From Streptomyces mutabilis (GTDB lineage Bacteria; Actinomycetota; Actinomycetes; Streptomycetales; Streptomycetaceae): a stretch of DNA of 64,000 bases. The notes under the pieces were generated by a model that ran no database searches, was not told the origin of the DNA, and saw nothing but the letters and a program-made list of their open reading frames with translations. Shown piece after piece: positions 36,212 through 47,113 of the stretch. The DNA lies in assembly GCF_014649815.1 (NCBI RefSeq), contig NZ_BMTT01000017.1:81424-145423 (forward strand), in the 5' to 3' direction. The number at the start of each line of letters is the position of its first letter. Position 1 is the first letter of the stretch. Position numbers and translations under genes: made by a program.

Positions 36212-36235
36212 TTGATCCCGGCATGCCGGGATCAA
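36212..36235. repeat. 24-bp perfect palindrome in the rpmB leader
   Basis: The half-site TTGATCCCGGCA (36212-36223) is followed directly by its exact complement to 36235, with no loop. It ends 33 nt before the rpmB GTG. It could be an operator for a dimeric regulator or, as RNA, a hairpin close to the ribosome-binding site. Confidence 0.6.
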
Positions 36236-36268
36236 CCGTAAGTGCATCTGAAGTCTTTGGAGTGACCC

Positions 36269-36454
36269 GTGGCTGCCAACTGCGACGTCTGCGGCAAGGG
36301 GCCGGGCTTCGGCAACAACATCTCGCACTCGCACCGCCGTACGTCCCGTCGCTGGAACCCGAACATCCAGCGCGTGCGTACCGTGGTCGGCGGGACGCCG
36401 AAGCGCGTGAACGCTTGCACCTCGTGCATCAAGGCCGGCAAGGTCTCGCGCTGA
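36269..36454 (+). CDS. rpmB: 50S ribosomal protein L28 (zinc-binding form)
   Basis: The 61-residue protein starts at a GTG ([17 protein letters not shown]). It has the zinc-binding pairs C5/C8 and C50/C53, so it is the C+ housekeeping form. It is divergent from the FakA-like gene and ends in a classical terminator. The leader carries a 24-bp palindrome (36212-36235), unusual for this gene. Confidence 0.96.
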   Translation: MAANCDVCGKGPGFGNNISHSHRRTSRRWNPNIQRVRTVVGGTPKRVNACTSCIKAGKVSR

Positions 36455-36497
36455 CGCGTCAGCTGAGCGCGCGGCCACTGCCTGGTCCGCTGCACGG

Positions 36498-36528
36498 AGC
36501 CGGTCCACCTTGGGTGGGCCGGCTTTTT
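36498..36528 (+). terminator. Intrinsic terminator of rpmB
   Basis: AGCCGGTCCACC (36498-36509) pairs with GGTGGGCCGGCT (36513-36524) with one G-U pair, followed by TTTTT. It is one of the few in this window with a real T-tract. Confidence 0.88.
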
Positions 36529-36935
36529 GCCGTTCCGAAAACCCTGCCGGAACGGTCAGCATCCCAGGATCTCGGGTATGCCGCCTCGCCGGCTCCGCCG
36601 AGATGATGACCGGCGACGTCGAGATCCTCCGCGGCGAGCCGACGACTCACCACCACGGGCGGCACGGGCACGGCGGTCGTCGGCGCATACGTCCTCGCCG
36701 GGGGACTGGGGCCCTGACGGGCGCCGGCCACCGCGCCGCGTTCGTTGAGTACGGGACACCGCTCCGAGGGTTCGCCAGGGGCTGTCAGAACGTCTCCGGG
36801 AACCCGGACCCGTTCTTCACCCCGCCCACCGGGCGCCGTGCCCGCAGCCGTGCCGCAGGTACCGCCTGCTCGCCGCACGGCCGACGGCCCGCCACTCCGA
36901 GCGGCTCACGGAGAGGGCGGCCCCCGGCCCCGGAC
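36529..36935. other. Intergenic region between rpmB and thiD
   Basis: About 400 bp separate the rpmB terminator from the thiD stop. Open frames exist on both strands but have arginine- and proline-rich compositions typical of antisense shadows. I find no RNA gene, promoter or repeat here that I can support. Confidence 0.5.
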
Positions 36936-37729
<794 letters not shown>

Positions 37730-37733
<4 letters not shown>

Positions 37734-38698
37734 GACTCCACGTCCCCGCCGAAGTGGTCCCAGCCGCCCTTGCTGGTCCAGGGCGCCCCGTCGACGGTCA
37801 CCTGGGGCAGCGCGGAGGGGTTGAGGACCTCGCCGATCACCTTCCAGCGGGCGGGCAGCTTCACGTCCGGCGGGAAGGTCGCCACGATCGCGTGGTCCTC
37901 TCCCCCGGTGAGCACCCACTGCATGGGGTCGACGCCGACCGCCTGGCCGATGTCGTTCATCTGGGTCGGGATGTCGATCTGACCCGAGCGGATGTCGATC
38001 CTGACCTTGCTGGCCTCCGCGATGTGGCCCAGGTCGGCGATGAGTCCGTCGCTCACGTCGCACATGGCGGTGGCGCCGAGCCCGGCCGCGGCGGGTCCCG
38101 CGTGGTACGGGGGCTCCGGTCGCCGGTGGGCCTCGACGAAGGCGCGCGGCGAGCGGAATCCCCGGGAGAGGACGGCGAACCCGGCCGCGGACCAGCCGAG
38201 CCAACCGGTCACCGCGACGAGGTCGCCGGGCTGGGCGCCCCCCCGGGTGACGGGCTCCTGGTTGCGCAGGTCACCGAGCGCGGTGATGGAGACGGTGATC
38301 GTGTCACCGCGCACCACGTCGCCGCCGACCACGGAGGCGCCCGCGACCTGGCACTCGTCGCGCAGCCCGTCCATCAGCTCGGTCGGCCAGGTCACCGGCA
38401 GTTCGGCGGGGACGACCAGGCCGAGCAGCAGCGCGGTCGGCACGGCGCCCATGGCGGCGATGTCGGCGAGGTTCTGCGCCGCGGCCTTGCGGCCCACGTC
38501 GTACGCGGTGGACCAGTCGCGGCGGAAGTGCCGACCCTCGACGAGGATGTCGGTGCTGGCCACGACCCTGCGGTCGGGCGCGGCCACCACCGCGGCGTCG
38601 TCGCCGGGGCCGACCCGGACCGCCGGGGTGGTGGTGAGACGGGAGGTGAGCTCCCTGATGAGCCCGAACTCCCCGAGCTCACCAACAGTGCCCTTCAT
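37730..38698 (-). CDS. thiL: Thiamine-monophosphate kinase
   Basis: ThiL converts thiamine monophosphate to thiamine pyrophosphate, the last step of the pathway. The 322-residue protein has the PurM-like/AIR synthase fold motifs GPGDDAAVV near the N-terminus, [18 protein letters not shown] and [18 protein letters not shown] chose the ATG at 38698 ([14 protein letters not shown]); the frame extends about 34 codons upstream without similarity. It is first in the thiL-thiD unit and divergent from the RAM-domain gene. Confidence 0.94.
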
Positions 38699-38927
38699 TG
38701 CCTTGACTCCCCTTCTGTCCCTGTCCGTGCCCGGTCGCGCGTCATCTCTGTCCTCATTACGGTCGAAATGACCGTCGCCATTCGTCGGCGTGCTCGTCAA
38801 CTCGTGTCATCGCGGCCCCACGGCGCGAACGGCCCGCGCCCCGCGGGTCTCCCCGTGAAGAGCGGCGACGCGATACCGTGGCGTTCCTTTTCCCCCACAT
38901 GATCCTCGTGGCCGCTCTGGAGGTTCC

Positions 38928-39161
38928 GTGGTACAGGCGTACATCCTGATCCAGACCGAGGTCGGCAAGGCGTCGACAGTCGCCGAGACGATCAGCAAGA
39001 TCCCTGGAGTGATCCAGGCCGAGGACGTGACAGGACCCTATGACGTCATTGTTCGCGCCCAGTCCGACACAGTCGACGAGCTGGGTCGCATGGTGGTCGC
39101 CAAGGTCCAGCAAGTGGACGGCATCACCCGTACTCTGACCTGTCCGGTCGTTCATCTCTAG
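38928..39161 (+). CDS. Stand-alone RAM (Lrp/AsnC ligand-binding) domain protein
   Basis: The 77-residue protein is only the amino-acid-binding RAM domain of Lrp/AsnC regulators (YILIQTEVGKASTVAETI, GPYDVIVRAQ, VQQVDGITRTLTCPV), with no DNA-binding helix-turn-helix. GGAGG precedes the GTG at 38928. Such stand-alone domains form dimers and higher oligomers and may bind amino acids or modulate full-length Lrp proteins. Nothing nearby identifies its partner. It is monocistronic and followed by a terminator. Confidence 0.88.
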   Translation: MVQAYILIQTEVGKASTVAETISKIPGVIQAEDVTGPYDVIVRAQSDTVDELGRMVVAKVQQVDGITRTLTCPVVHL

Positions 39162-39340
39162 CCCCCTTCCGCCCGCTCGCTCTCGCCACTCGGATCATCA
39201 CCGCAGGCTGTCCCTCAGCAGACGACGGCGAGTCGGCGGTGGTTCCCGGCCCGGACACGAGGTCACCGAGCTGTACCGGAACCCGGACATGGTGCTGCCG
39301 CCGACGGGTGGCGGGCTGGGGAAACCCGCTGATCATACTG

Positions 39341-39372
39341 CGGAAGGCGATCCCCGAGGGGATCGCCTTCCG
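39341..39372. terminator. Terminator between the RAM-domain gene and ddl
   Basis: CGGAAGGCGATCC (39341-39353) and GGATCGCCTTCCG (39360-39372) are perfect arms with a 6-nt loop between convergent genes, 20 nt past the ddl stop. Confidence 0.72.
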
Positions 39373-39392
39373 TACTGTGCGCGGGTGGGGGG

Positions 39393-40565
<1,173 letters not shown>

Positions 40566-40657
40566 ATCGCGTTGAGAGTACCCGCCCGAGGTGCCGCGAG
40601 ACAGCGTCGGCGGGGCCGCGTGGCGCGAGCGGAACCCGGGCTCCCACCGCGTGTCGC

Positions 40658-41668
40658 TCAGCGTCGTTCGGGCTTCGCGCTGCGCGACATCAGCTCCTTG
40701 ACCGCGACCACCGGAGCCTTGCCCTCGTGGACGATCGCGACGACCGTCTCGGTGATCGGCATGTCGACGCCGTACCTGCGGGCCAGATCCAGCACGGACT
40801 CGCAGGACTTGACGCCTTCGGCGGTCTGCTTGGTGACCGCGATGGTTTCCTGGAGGGTCATGCCCTTGCCCAGGTTGGTGCCGAAGGTGTGGTTGCGGGA
40901 CAGCGGCGAGGAGCAGGTCGCCACCAGGTCGCCGAGCCCGGCGAGACCGGAGAAGGTCAGCGGGTCGGCGCCGAGGGCGACTCCGAGGCGGGTGGTCTCG
41001 GCGAGGCCGCGGGTGATGAGGGAGCCCTTGGCGTTGTCGCCGAGGCCCATGCCGTCCGCGATGCCGACGGCCAGCCCGATCACGTTCTTCACGGCGCCGC
41101 CCAGCTCGCAGCCGACGACGTCGGTGTTGGTGTACGGGCGGAAGTACTGCGTGTGGCAGGCGGTCTGGAGGCGCCGGGCGACCGATTCGTCGGGGCAGGC
41201 GACCACGGCGGCGGCCGGCATGCGGGCGGCGATCTCGCGGGCGAGGTTGGGCCCGGTGACCACGGCGATGCGCTCCGGGCCGACCTTGGCGACGTCCTCG
41301 ATGACCTCGCTCATCCGCATCGCGGAGCCGAGTTCGACGCCCTTCATCAGCGACACCAGGACCGTGCCGGGCGCCAGCAGCGGCGTCCACTCGGCGAGAT
41401 TGGCGCGCAGGGTCTGGGAGGGGACCGCGAGGACGGTGAAGTCCGCGCCCCGCGCGGCCTCGGCGGCGTCGGTGGTGGCCCGCAGGCCCGCGGGGAGTTC
41501 CACGCCGGGCAGGTAGTCGGGGTTGGTCCGGGTGGAGTTGACGGCGTCGGCGAGTTCGGCGCGGCGCCCCCAGAGGGTGACGTCGCAGCCGGCGTCGGCG
41601 AGGACCATGCCGAAGGCCGTGCCCCACGACCCGGTGCCGAAGACGGCCGCCTTGACGGGGTCGCTCAC
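40658..41668 (-). CDS. gpsA: Glycerol-3-phosphate dehydrogenase [NAD(P)+]
   Basis: GpsA reduces dihydroxyacetone phosphate to sn-glycerol-3-phosphate for phospholipid synthesis. The 336-residue protein has the dinucleotide motif FGTGSWGTAFG (10-20), GAVKNVIGLAVGIADG with the catalytic lysine, and NHTFGTNLGKG. The GTG at 41668 overlaps the stop of the upstream acyltransferase gene (GTGA), so the two lipid genes are translationally coupled: GpsA makes the acyl acceptor and PlsC-type enzymes acylate it. Confidence 0.95.
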   Translation of the reverse strand: MSDPVKAAVFGTGSWGTAFGMVLADAGCDVTLWGRRAELADAVNSTRTNPDYLPGVELPAGLRATTDAAEAARGADFTVLAVPSQTLRANLAEWTPLLAPGTVLVSLMKGVELGSAMRMSEVIEDVAKVGPERIAVVTGPNLAREIAARMPAAAVVACPDESVARRLQTACHTQYFRPYTNTDVVGCELGGAVKNVIGLAVGIADGMGLGDNAKGSLITRGLAETTRLGVALGADPLTFSGLAGLGDLVATCSSPLSRNHTFGTNLGKGMTLQETIAVTKQTAEGVKSCESVLDLARRYGVDMPITETVVAIVHEGKAPVVAVKELMSRSAKPERR

Positions 41669-42477
41669 GTGCTCTGCCCTTCCGCCTGCTGCGGCTGCTC
41701 GTACTGCTTCTGTTCGCCCGGCGCCTGTTCGCCGCGCCGGTTCTGGGCCTGCGTACGGCGCCGCTGCTCGATCCGCTCGCGGCGGGGGTCGTAGGGCGTC
41801 TCGGGCGCCTTCTCGCCGCGGATCTCCTCCAGCTGGCGGGTGACGGCGGCCATGATGACCTCGGTGGCCTCCTTCAGCACCTCCGCGGTCATCTCCTTGT
41901 CGTAGAACCGCGACAGGTCGACCGGCGGGCCCGCCAGCACACGGTGGGTCTTGCGCGGGAGGAGGTGGGGCTTCTTGGCGTACGGCGGCAGGAGTTCGTT
42001 GCAGCCCCACTGGGCGACCGGGATCACCGGGCACTTGGTCTGCAGGGCCACGCGCGCGGCACCGGTCTTGGCGGTCATGGGCCAGCCGTCCGGGTCGCGG
42101 GTGAGGGTGCCCTCGGGGTAGAAGGCGACGCACTCGCCGCGTTCCACGGCGTCGATCGCGGCCCGGAAGGCGCTGAGCGCGTCCGTGCTCTCGCGGTAGA
42201 CGGGGATCTGTCCGGTGCCCCGCATCGCGGCACCGACGAATCCCTTCTTGAAAAGCCCGCTCTTCGCCAGGAATCGCGGGACGCGCCCGGTGTTGTACTG
42301 GTAGTGCGCGTATGCGAAAGGGTCGACGTGCGAATTGTGGTTCACGGCGGTGATAAATCCACCGTCGGCCGGAATGTTCTCCATTCCCCGCCAGTCCCGC
42401 TTGATCAGAACCACGAGCGGCGGTTTGCAGATCACCGCGGCGAAGCGGTACCAGAAGCCGATTCTGCGGCGGGGCAC
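41665..42477 (-). CDS. 1-acyl-sn-glycerol-3-phosphate acyltransferase (PlsC type)
   Basis: The 270-residue protein has the acyltransferase block NHNSHVD (46-52, the HX4D motif) and the glycerophosphate-binding block FYPEGTLTRDPDGWP. The N-terminus has a basic start and a membrane-associating stretch. It probably makes phosphatidic acid from lysophosphatidic acid. The GTG at 42477 begins MPRRRIGFWY with GGAGGA upstream. The C-terminal 50 residues are Arg/Gln-rich and probably disordered. It is coupled to gpsA downstream and divergent from cofC. Confidence 0.88.
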   Translation of the reverse strand: MPRRRIGFWYRFAAVICKPPLVVLIKRDWRGMENIPADGGFITAVNHNSHVDPFAYAHYQYNTGRVPRFLAKSGLFKKGFVGAAMRGTGQIPVYRESTDALSAFRAAIDAVERGECVAFYPEGTLTRDPDGWPMTAKTGAARVALQTKCPVIPVAQWGCNELLPPYAKKPHLLPRKTHRVLAGPPVDLSRFYDKEMTAEVLKEATEVIMAAVTRQLEEIRGEKAPETPYDPRRERIEQRRRTQAQNRRGEQAPGEQKQYEQPQQAEGQST

Positions 42478-42620
42478 GCTGACACCTTTCCTCCAGGGCC
42501 TGGGGCCGGACAAGTGTCGCCCCGGGCCGCCCGTCTGTCGAGAACACCGTACGCCCCGGCGAGTGAACCGGCGGATCCCCCAGGTGACAATGGCGGCGAC
42601 GAGAGAAGGACGGAACGCTC

Positions 42621-43259
42621 GTGCAGTGGACCTTGGTCGTACCCGTGAAGCCCCTCGCCCGGGCCAAGAGCAGGCTGGCGGACACCGCGCACGACGGGGT
42701 GCGGCCGAGCCTCGCGCTGGCGTTCGCCCAGGACACCGTGACGGCCGCGCTGGCCTGCCCGGAGGTGGCGGATGTGGCAGTCGTCACGGACGACGTCCGG
42801 GCGGGGCGCGAGCTGGCGAAGCTCGGCGCCGGGGTCGTCCCGGACGAGCCTGGCGGCGGTCTGAACGCTGCCCTGGCGCACGGGGCGGCCGTGGTACGGG
42901 CGACGCGTCCCGCACGCCCGGTGGCCGCGCTCAACGCCGATCTTCCCGCACTGCGGCCGGCCGAATTGGCGCGCGTACTGGCGGCGGCCACGGAATTCCC
43001 GCGCGCCTTTCTCGCTGATGCCGCCGGAATCGGCACGACCCTGCTGGCCGCGGCGCCGGGCCGCGAATTGGATCCCGAATTCGGCATGGATTCCAGAGCT
43101 CGCCACCGCACGTCCGGCGCGGTGGAACTGCGGCTCGAAGGGGTGGATTCCGTACGGCAGGACGTCGACACCGGCGGCGATCTGCGCGCCGCGCTGGCGC
43201 TGGGGGTGGGGCCCCGTACGGCCGCGGTCGCGGCGCGGTTGCTGACCGCCGGGCAGTAG
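42621..43259 (+). CDS. cofC: 2-phospho-L-lactate guanylyltransferase CofC
   Basis: CofC activates 2-phospholactate (or phosphoenolpyruvate in many actinobacteria) with GTP for coenzyme F420 synthesis. The 212-residue nucleotidyltransferase starts WTLVVPVKPLARAKSRL and has AVVTDD, NADLPALRP and FGMDSRARH motifs. The GTG at 42621 is preceded by GAAGGA. The other F420 genes (cofD, cofE, fbiC) are not in the window, so it stands alone apart from the microprotein gene 9 nt downstream. Confidence 0.9.
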   Translation: MQWTLVVPVKPLARAKSRLADTAHDGVRPSLALAFAQDTVTAALACPEVADVAVVTDDVRAGRELAKLGAGVVPDEPGGGLNAALAHGAAVVRATRPARPVAALNADLPALRPAELARVLAAATEFPRAFLADAAGIGTTLLAAAPGRELDPEFGMDSRARHRTSGAVELRLEGVDSVRQDVDTGGDLRAALALGVGPRTAAVAARLLTAGQ

Positions 43260-43268
43260 GCTGCCGCC

Positions 43269-43472
43269 ATGCAGGCGACCGCATACACGTACGACCCGGA
43301 AGAGCGCAGCGGGCAGGTGCTGCTCGACGACGGCACACCGGTGCCCTTCGACGCGGCGGCGTTCGACGCGGGTGGCCTGAGACTGCTGCGGCCCGGGCAG
43401 CGGGTGCGGATCGAGACCGAGGGCTCGGGCGCGGACCGCCGGATCACGCTGGTGACGCTGCAGACGTTCTGA
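43269..43472 (+). CDS. Small cold-shock-like (OB-fold) protein
   Basis: The 67-residue protein (MQATAYTYDPEERSGQVLLDDG ... GQRVRIETEG) alternates short beta-strand-like segments as in cold-shock/OB-fold domains, but lacks the classical RNP1 motif, so nucleic-acid binding is uncertain. It begins 10 nt after the cofC stop without a strong Shine-Dalgarno, suggesting translational coupling. It is conserved next to cofC in streptomycetes as I remember; its function is unknown. Confidence 0.72.
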   Translation: MQATAYTYDPEERSGQVLLDDGTPVPFDAAAFDAGGLRLLRPGQRVRIETEGSGADRRITLVTLQTF

Positions 43473-43523
43473 CCGGCCGTTCCGACCGGCCGGGGGCTCC
43501 GCGCCCCGGGTGCGCACACGCCG

Positions 43524-43554
43524 CGGGCCGGACTCCGAGAGGGAGTCCGGCCCG
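43524..43554. terminator. Bidirectional terminator between the OB-fold gene and hupS
   Basis: CGGGCCGGACTCC (43524-43536) pairs perfectly with GGAGTCCGGCCCG (43542-43554) across a 5-nt loop. Genes on both sides converge here. Confidence 0.75.
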
Positions 43555-43588
43555 GCGCGTGAGTGCCCCTGCGACCTGCCGCTCGTCG

Positions 43589-44245
43589 CTACTTCTTGCG
43601 GGCGGTGGCCTTCTTGGCGGTGGTCTTGCGGGCGGTCGACTTCTTGGCCGGGGCCTTCTTCGCCGTCGCCTTCTTCGCGGGTGCCTTCTGGGCCGTGGTC
43701 TTCTTCGCCGCCGTGGTGGTCTTGGCGGTGGACTTCTTGGCGGGGGCCTTCTTCGCCGTCGTCGTCTTCGCGGCCCCGGTGGTCTTCTTCGCGGTCGTCT
43801 TCTTCGCCGCCGCGGTCGTCTTCTTGGCCGCGCCCGTGGTCTTCTTCGCCGCGCCCGTGGCCTTCTTTGCGGCGGCCTTCTTGCCCGCGGCCTTGGCAAT
43901 GGTGGGCGGCGGACCGGACAGACTGCCCTTGGGCGCCTTCTTGACCGCGATGTCGTTCTTCGGGAGCTTCTTCGAGCCGCTCACCAGGTCCTTGAAGCCC
44001 TGACCCGCGCGGAAGCGCGGCACGGACGTCTTCTTGACCCGAACCCGCTCACCCGTCTGCGGGTTGCGGGCGTAACGGGCCGGTCGGTCGACCTTCTCGA
44101 AGGAACCGAAGCCGGTGACCGAGACCCGGTCGCCCGCGACCACTGCGCGGACGAGTGCGTCCAGGACCGCGTCGACAGCGTCGGCGGCCTGCTGGCGACC
44201 GCCCAGCTTGTCGGCAATCGCTTCTACGAGCTGCGCCTTGTTCAC
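43589..44245 (-). CDS. hupS: HU-family nucleoid protein with long Lys/Ala tail (HupS)
   Basis: The 218-residue protein is a complete HU domain (residues 1-95: MNKAQLVEAIADKLGG, VTGFGSFEKVDRPARYARN, arm NPQTGERV) fused to a tail of about 120 residues made of AAKKTT- and PAKK-like repeats, resembling histone H1. In S. coelicolor HupS is the sporulation-associated HU that compacts spore nucleoids. The low-complexity tail creates repeated DNA in this interval. A good promoter precedes it. Confidence 0.94.
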   Translation of the reverse strand: MNKAQLVEAIADKLGGRQQAADAVDAVLDALVRAVVAGDRVSVTGFGSFEKVDRPARYARNPQTGERVRVKKTSVPRFRAGQGFKDLVSGSKKLPKNDIAVKKAPKGSLSGPPPTIAKAAGKKAAAKKATGAAKKTTGAAKKTTAAAKKTTAKKTTGAAKTTTAKKAPAKKSTAKTTTAAKKTTAQKAPAKKATAKKAPAKKSTARKTTAKKATARKK

Positions 44246-44296
44246 GTCTTCCCCTTCGGAGACATCGCCAGAACGAATGTGTTCAAGCTTTTTCGC

Positions 44297-44325
44297 ACGT
44301 TAGGCAGATATATACCGCAAATCAA
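44297..44325 (-). promoter_or_regulatory. Candidate hupS promoter
   Basis: On the minus strand TTGATT (44325-44320) and TAACGT (44302-44297) are 17 nt apart, in an unusually AT-rich stretch for this genome. The predicted start is about 45 nt upstream of the ATG. Confidence 0.5.
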
Positions 44326-44382
44326 ACACGAAACGGGCTAATCACCCTTGTGCCGCAACGGACTCGGGCCGCCCCGGCCGGT

Positions 44383-44613
44383 TCAGCCGTCCTCTTCGGG
44401 GAAACGACCCTCGTCGAGGTCCGCGTTGAACCTCTCCAGGCGCCGTGCCGCACCGGCGAGATCGTGTTTGGCCGCGGCCGTAATGACCAGCAGCTTCCGG
44501 GTCAGCGCCATCCGTACGCCCTCCGGGACTTGCAGTGCGCGCACTCTTGTGTGCGCTTCCTTGAGCCGGGACGCGACCGCCGCATAGAGCTGGAGTTGGC
44601 CGTCGTGTTCCAT
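44383..44613 (-). CDS. Small conserved helical protein
   Basis: The 76-residue product starts MEHDGQLQLYAAVASRLKEA at the ATG at 44613. It is predominantly helical (LKEAHTRVRALQVPEGVRM, LAGAARRLERFNADLD) with an acidic C-terminus (EGRFPEEDG). The frame extends upstream, but the upstream part is shadow-like. No domain is recognised. Codon third positions are GC-rich in this frame, supporting coding. It lies just upstream of hupS on the same strand, separated by the hupS promoter. Function unknown. Confidence 0.65.
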   Translation of the reverse strand: MEHDGQLQLYAAVASRLKEAHTRVRALQVPEGVRMALTRKLLVITAAAKHDLAGAARRLERFNADLDEGRFPEEDG

Positions 44614-44796
44614 GCACAGATTGTGCCATCTGGGGCGAGTTGTCGCCTGCGCAGGGGGCAACTGGCGCCTCGGACGGCCGTCCGACCACACCCGGAAACC
44701 GCGCCTCCATGACCCGCGTACCCCTTCAACCACGCCTCTAACGTGGGAAGTTGTCGGACACAGCAGAGGCACGCACGTGGAGACGGACGCAGAAAA

Positions 44797-44833
44797 GGCT
44801 GTACCCCCGATCGGTCCGATCGGGGGTACAGCC
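44797..44833 (-). terminator. Terminator of leuCD
   Basis: GGCTGTACCCCCGATC (44797-44812) pairs perfectly with GATCGGGGGTACAGCC (44818-44833). On the minus strand the stem is followed by TTTTCT, so this is a strong intrinsic terminator, about 57 nt past the leuD stop. Confidence 0.85.
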
Positions 44834-44889
44834 GGATGCTCGGGTGGCCGAAACTCGCCCTTGCGGGGGTCTCCGGGGAGGCCCGGAGA

Positions 44890-45483
44890 TCAGAGCTGGA
44901 CGGTCTGCGGCTTGAACGACGGACGCTGCGCCTCGTACGCGGCGATGTCAGCCTCGTTCTGGAGGGTGATCGAGATGTCGTCCAGCCCGTTCAGCAGCCG
45001 CCAGCGGGCGTTCTCGTCCAGCTCGAAGGAGGCGGTGATGCCCTCCGCACGGACCTCACGGGACTCGAGGTCGACCGTGACCTCGGCCTGCGGGTCCTTC
45101 TCCGTGAGCTCCCACAGCGCGTCCACGACCTTCTGGTCGAGGACCACGGTGAGCAGCCCGTTCTTCAGCGAATTGCCGCGGAAGATGTCGGCGAAGCGGG
45201 AGGAGATCACGGCCTTGAAGCCGTAGTTCTGCAGCGCCCAGACGGCGTGCTCACGGGAGGAGCCGGTGCCGAAGTCGGGGCCGGCGACCAGGACGGTCGC
45301 TCCCTGCCGCTCGGGCCGGTTGAGCACGAACTCCGGGTCCTTGCGCCAGGCCTCGAACAGCCCGTCCTCGAACCCGTCCCGGGTCACCTTCTTGAGCCAG
45401 TGGGCGGGGATGATCTGGTCGGTGTCGACGTTGCTGCGGCGCAGCGGGACGGCCCGGCCGGTGTGGGTGGTGAATGCTTCCAT
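44890..45483 (-). CDS. leuD: 3-isopropylmalate dehydratase small subunit
   Basis: LeuD is the swivelling small subunit of isopropylmalate isomerase in leucine biosynthesis. The 197-residue protein starts [26 protein letters not shown] and contains [17 protein letters not shown]. It begins 5 nt after leuC ends and is co-transcribed. The unit is ended by the hairpin at 44797. Confidence 0.96.
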   Translation of the reverse strand: MEAFTTHTGRAVPLRRSNVDTDQIIPAHWLKKVTRDGFEDGLFEAWRKDPEFVLNRPERQGATVLVAGPDFGTGSSREHAVWALQNYGFKAVISSRFADIFRGNSLKNGLLTVVLDQKVVDALWELTEKDPQAEVTVDLESREVRAEGITASFELDENARWRLLNGLDDISITLQNEADIAAYEAQRPSFKPQTVQL

Positions 45484-45488
45484 GACTC

Positions 45489-46916
45489 TCAGACTCCAGC
45501 GGGCGCGGGGACGTCGGCGGACAGGTCGGCCGGGGAGGCCAGGTGGCCCAGGACCGCCGTCGCGGCCGCGACCTGCGGCGACACCAGGTGAGTGCGGCCG
45601 CCCTTGCCCTGCCGCCCCTCGAAGTTGCGGTTGGAGGTGGACGCGGAGCGCTCACCGGGGGCGAGCTGGTCCGGGTTCATGCCCAGACACATGGAGCAGC
45701 CCGCGTGCCGCCATTCGGCGCCGGCCTCCTTGAAGACCACGTCCAGACCCTCGGAGACGGCCTGCAGGCCCACCCGCGCGGATCCGGGGACGACCAGCAT
45801 TCGCACGCCGTCGGCGACTTTCCGGTCCTTGACGATCTCGGCGGCGGCGCGCAAATCCTCGATGCGGCCGTTGGTGCAGGAACCCACGAAGACGGTGTCC
45901 ACCTTGATGGAGCGCAGCGGCTGCCCGGCCTCCAAACCCATGTACTCCAGGGCCTTTTCGGCGGCGAAGCGCTCCGAGGCGTCTTCGTACGAAGCCGGAT
46001 CGGGGACGGCGGCGGAAAGCGGCGCACCCTGGCCCGGGTTGGTGCCCCAGGTGACGAACGGCGACAGTTCGGCGGCCTCGATGACCACCTCGGCGTCGAA
46101 TTCGGCGTCGTCGTCGGTGCGCAGCGTCTTCCAGTACTCGACCGCCGTGTCCCAGTCGGCGCCCTCGGGGGCGTGCGGACGGCCCTGGAGGTAGGCGAAG
46201 GTGGTCTCGTCGGGGGCGATCATGCCCGCGCGGGCGCCGGCCTCGATCGACATGTTGCAGATGGTCATCCGGGCCTCCATCGAGAGCTTCTCGATGGCCT
46301 CGCCCCGGTACTCCAGGATGTAGCCCTGGCCGCCACCGGTGCCGATCTTCGCGATGATGGCGAGGATCAGGTCCTTGGCCGTGACGCCCTCGGGCAGTTC
46401 GCCGTTGACGGTGATCGCCATGGTCTTCGGGCGGGCCATGGGCAGCGTCTGGGTGGCCAGCACGTGCTCGACCTGGGAGGTGCCGATACCGAACGCCAGC
46501 GCGCCGAAGGCCCCGTGCGTGGAGGTGTGGGAGTCACCGCAGACCACGGTGGTGCCGGGCTGGGTCAGGCCCAGCTGCGGGCCGACGACGTGCACGACGC
46601 CCTGCTCGACGTCGCCCAGCGGGTGCAGCCGGACGCCGAAGTCCGCGCAGTTCTTGCGCAGCGTCTCCAGCTGGGCCCGGGAGACCGGGTCCGCGATGGG
46701 CTTGTCGATGTCGAGGGTCGGGGTGTTGTGGTCCTCGGTGGCGATGGTCAGGTCGAGCCGCCGCACCGGGCGGCCGCTCTTGCGAAGGCCGTCGAAGGCC
46801 TGCGGGCTGGTCACCTCGTGCAGCAGGTGCAGATCGATGAAGAGGAGGTCGGGCTCGCCCTCGGCGCGCCGGACGACGTGGTCGTCCCAGACCTTCTCCG
46901 CGAGTGTCCTACCCAT
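45489..46916 (-). CDS. leuC: 3-isopropylmalate dehydratase large subunit
   Basis: LeuC carries the [4Fe-4S] cluster of isopropylmalate isomerase. The 475-residue aconitase-family protein has [48 protein letters not shown] and [13 protein letters not shown], supplying the cluster cysteines. The ATG at 46916 ([13 protein letters not shown]) has GGAGGGA upstream. It is divergent from ndgR; NdgR regulation of leuCD is established in S. coelicolor. Confidence 0.97.
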   Translation of the reverse strand: MGRTLAEKVWDDHVVRRAEGEPDLLFIDLHLLHEVTSPQAFDGLRKSGRPVRRLDLTIATEDHNTPTLDIDKPIADPVSRAQLETLRKNCADFGVRLHPLGDVEQGVVHVVGPQLGLTQPGTTVVCGDSHTSTHGAFGALAFGIGTSQVEHVLATQTLPMARPKTMAITVNGELPEGVTAKDLILAIIAKIGTGGGQGYILEYRGEAIEKLSMEARMTICNMSIEAGARAGMIAPDETTFAYLQGRPHAPEGADWDTAVEYWKTLRTDDDAEFDAEVVIEAAELSPFVTWGTNPGQGAPLSAAVPDPASYEDASERFAAEKALEYMGLEAGQPLRSIKVDTVFVGSCTNGRIEDLRAAAEIVKDRKVADGVRMLVVPGSARVGLQAVSEGLDVVFKEAGAEWRHAGCSMCLGMNPDQLAPGERSASTSNRNFEGRQGKGGRTHLVSPQVAAATAVLGHLASPADLSADVPAPAGV

Positions 46917-47081
46917 CGCTTTCCCTCCGGCCGGCGACAACGCGACGGCCCAACTAGAGATCTTGGGGAAGCGGCGCCCTCACCCCTGTGTTTCCGGGCG
47001 ACCGCCACCAGGCCCTTTCGTCACGGGCCGCTGTGACTTCCTGCCGTCAAGAGTGGCGGGTTCCACGGAAAATTGAACTTG

Positions 47082-47100
47082 CGTTTCACAGAGTGAGACG
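47082..47100. promoter_or_regulatory. Inverted repeat in the leuC-ndgR intergenic region
   Basis: CGTTTCAC (47082-47089) and GTGAGACG (47093-47100) match as inverted arms at 7 of 8 positions with a 3-nt spacer, 14 nt before the ndgR ATG. It is a candidate NdgR operator for autoregulation and leuCD control, but no consensus was tested. Confidence 0.45.
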
Positions 47101-47113
47101 GGAGTATCGTTGC

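Noticed and set aside
36529-36935. A gene between rpmB and thiD
   Set aside because: A short hydrophobic run appears in one frame (about 36640-36718) but is preceded closely by stops and has no start; probably chance.
38699-38927. TPP riboswitch upstream of thiL
   Set aside because: The conserved thi-box core (CUGAGA ... ACCUGA) is not present in the minus-strand leader.
43595-43910. Tandem DNA repeats in hupS as a minisatellite
   Set aside because: The repetition follows the Lys/Ala-rich codons of the HupS tail and stays in frame; it is protein-level low complexity.
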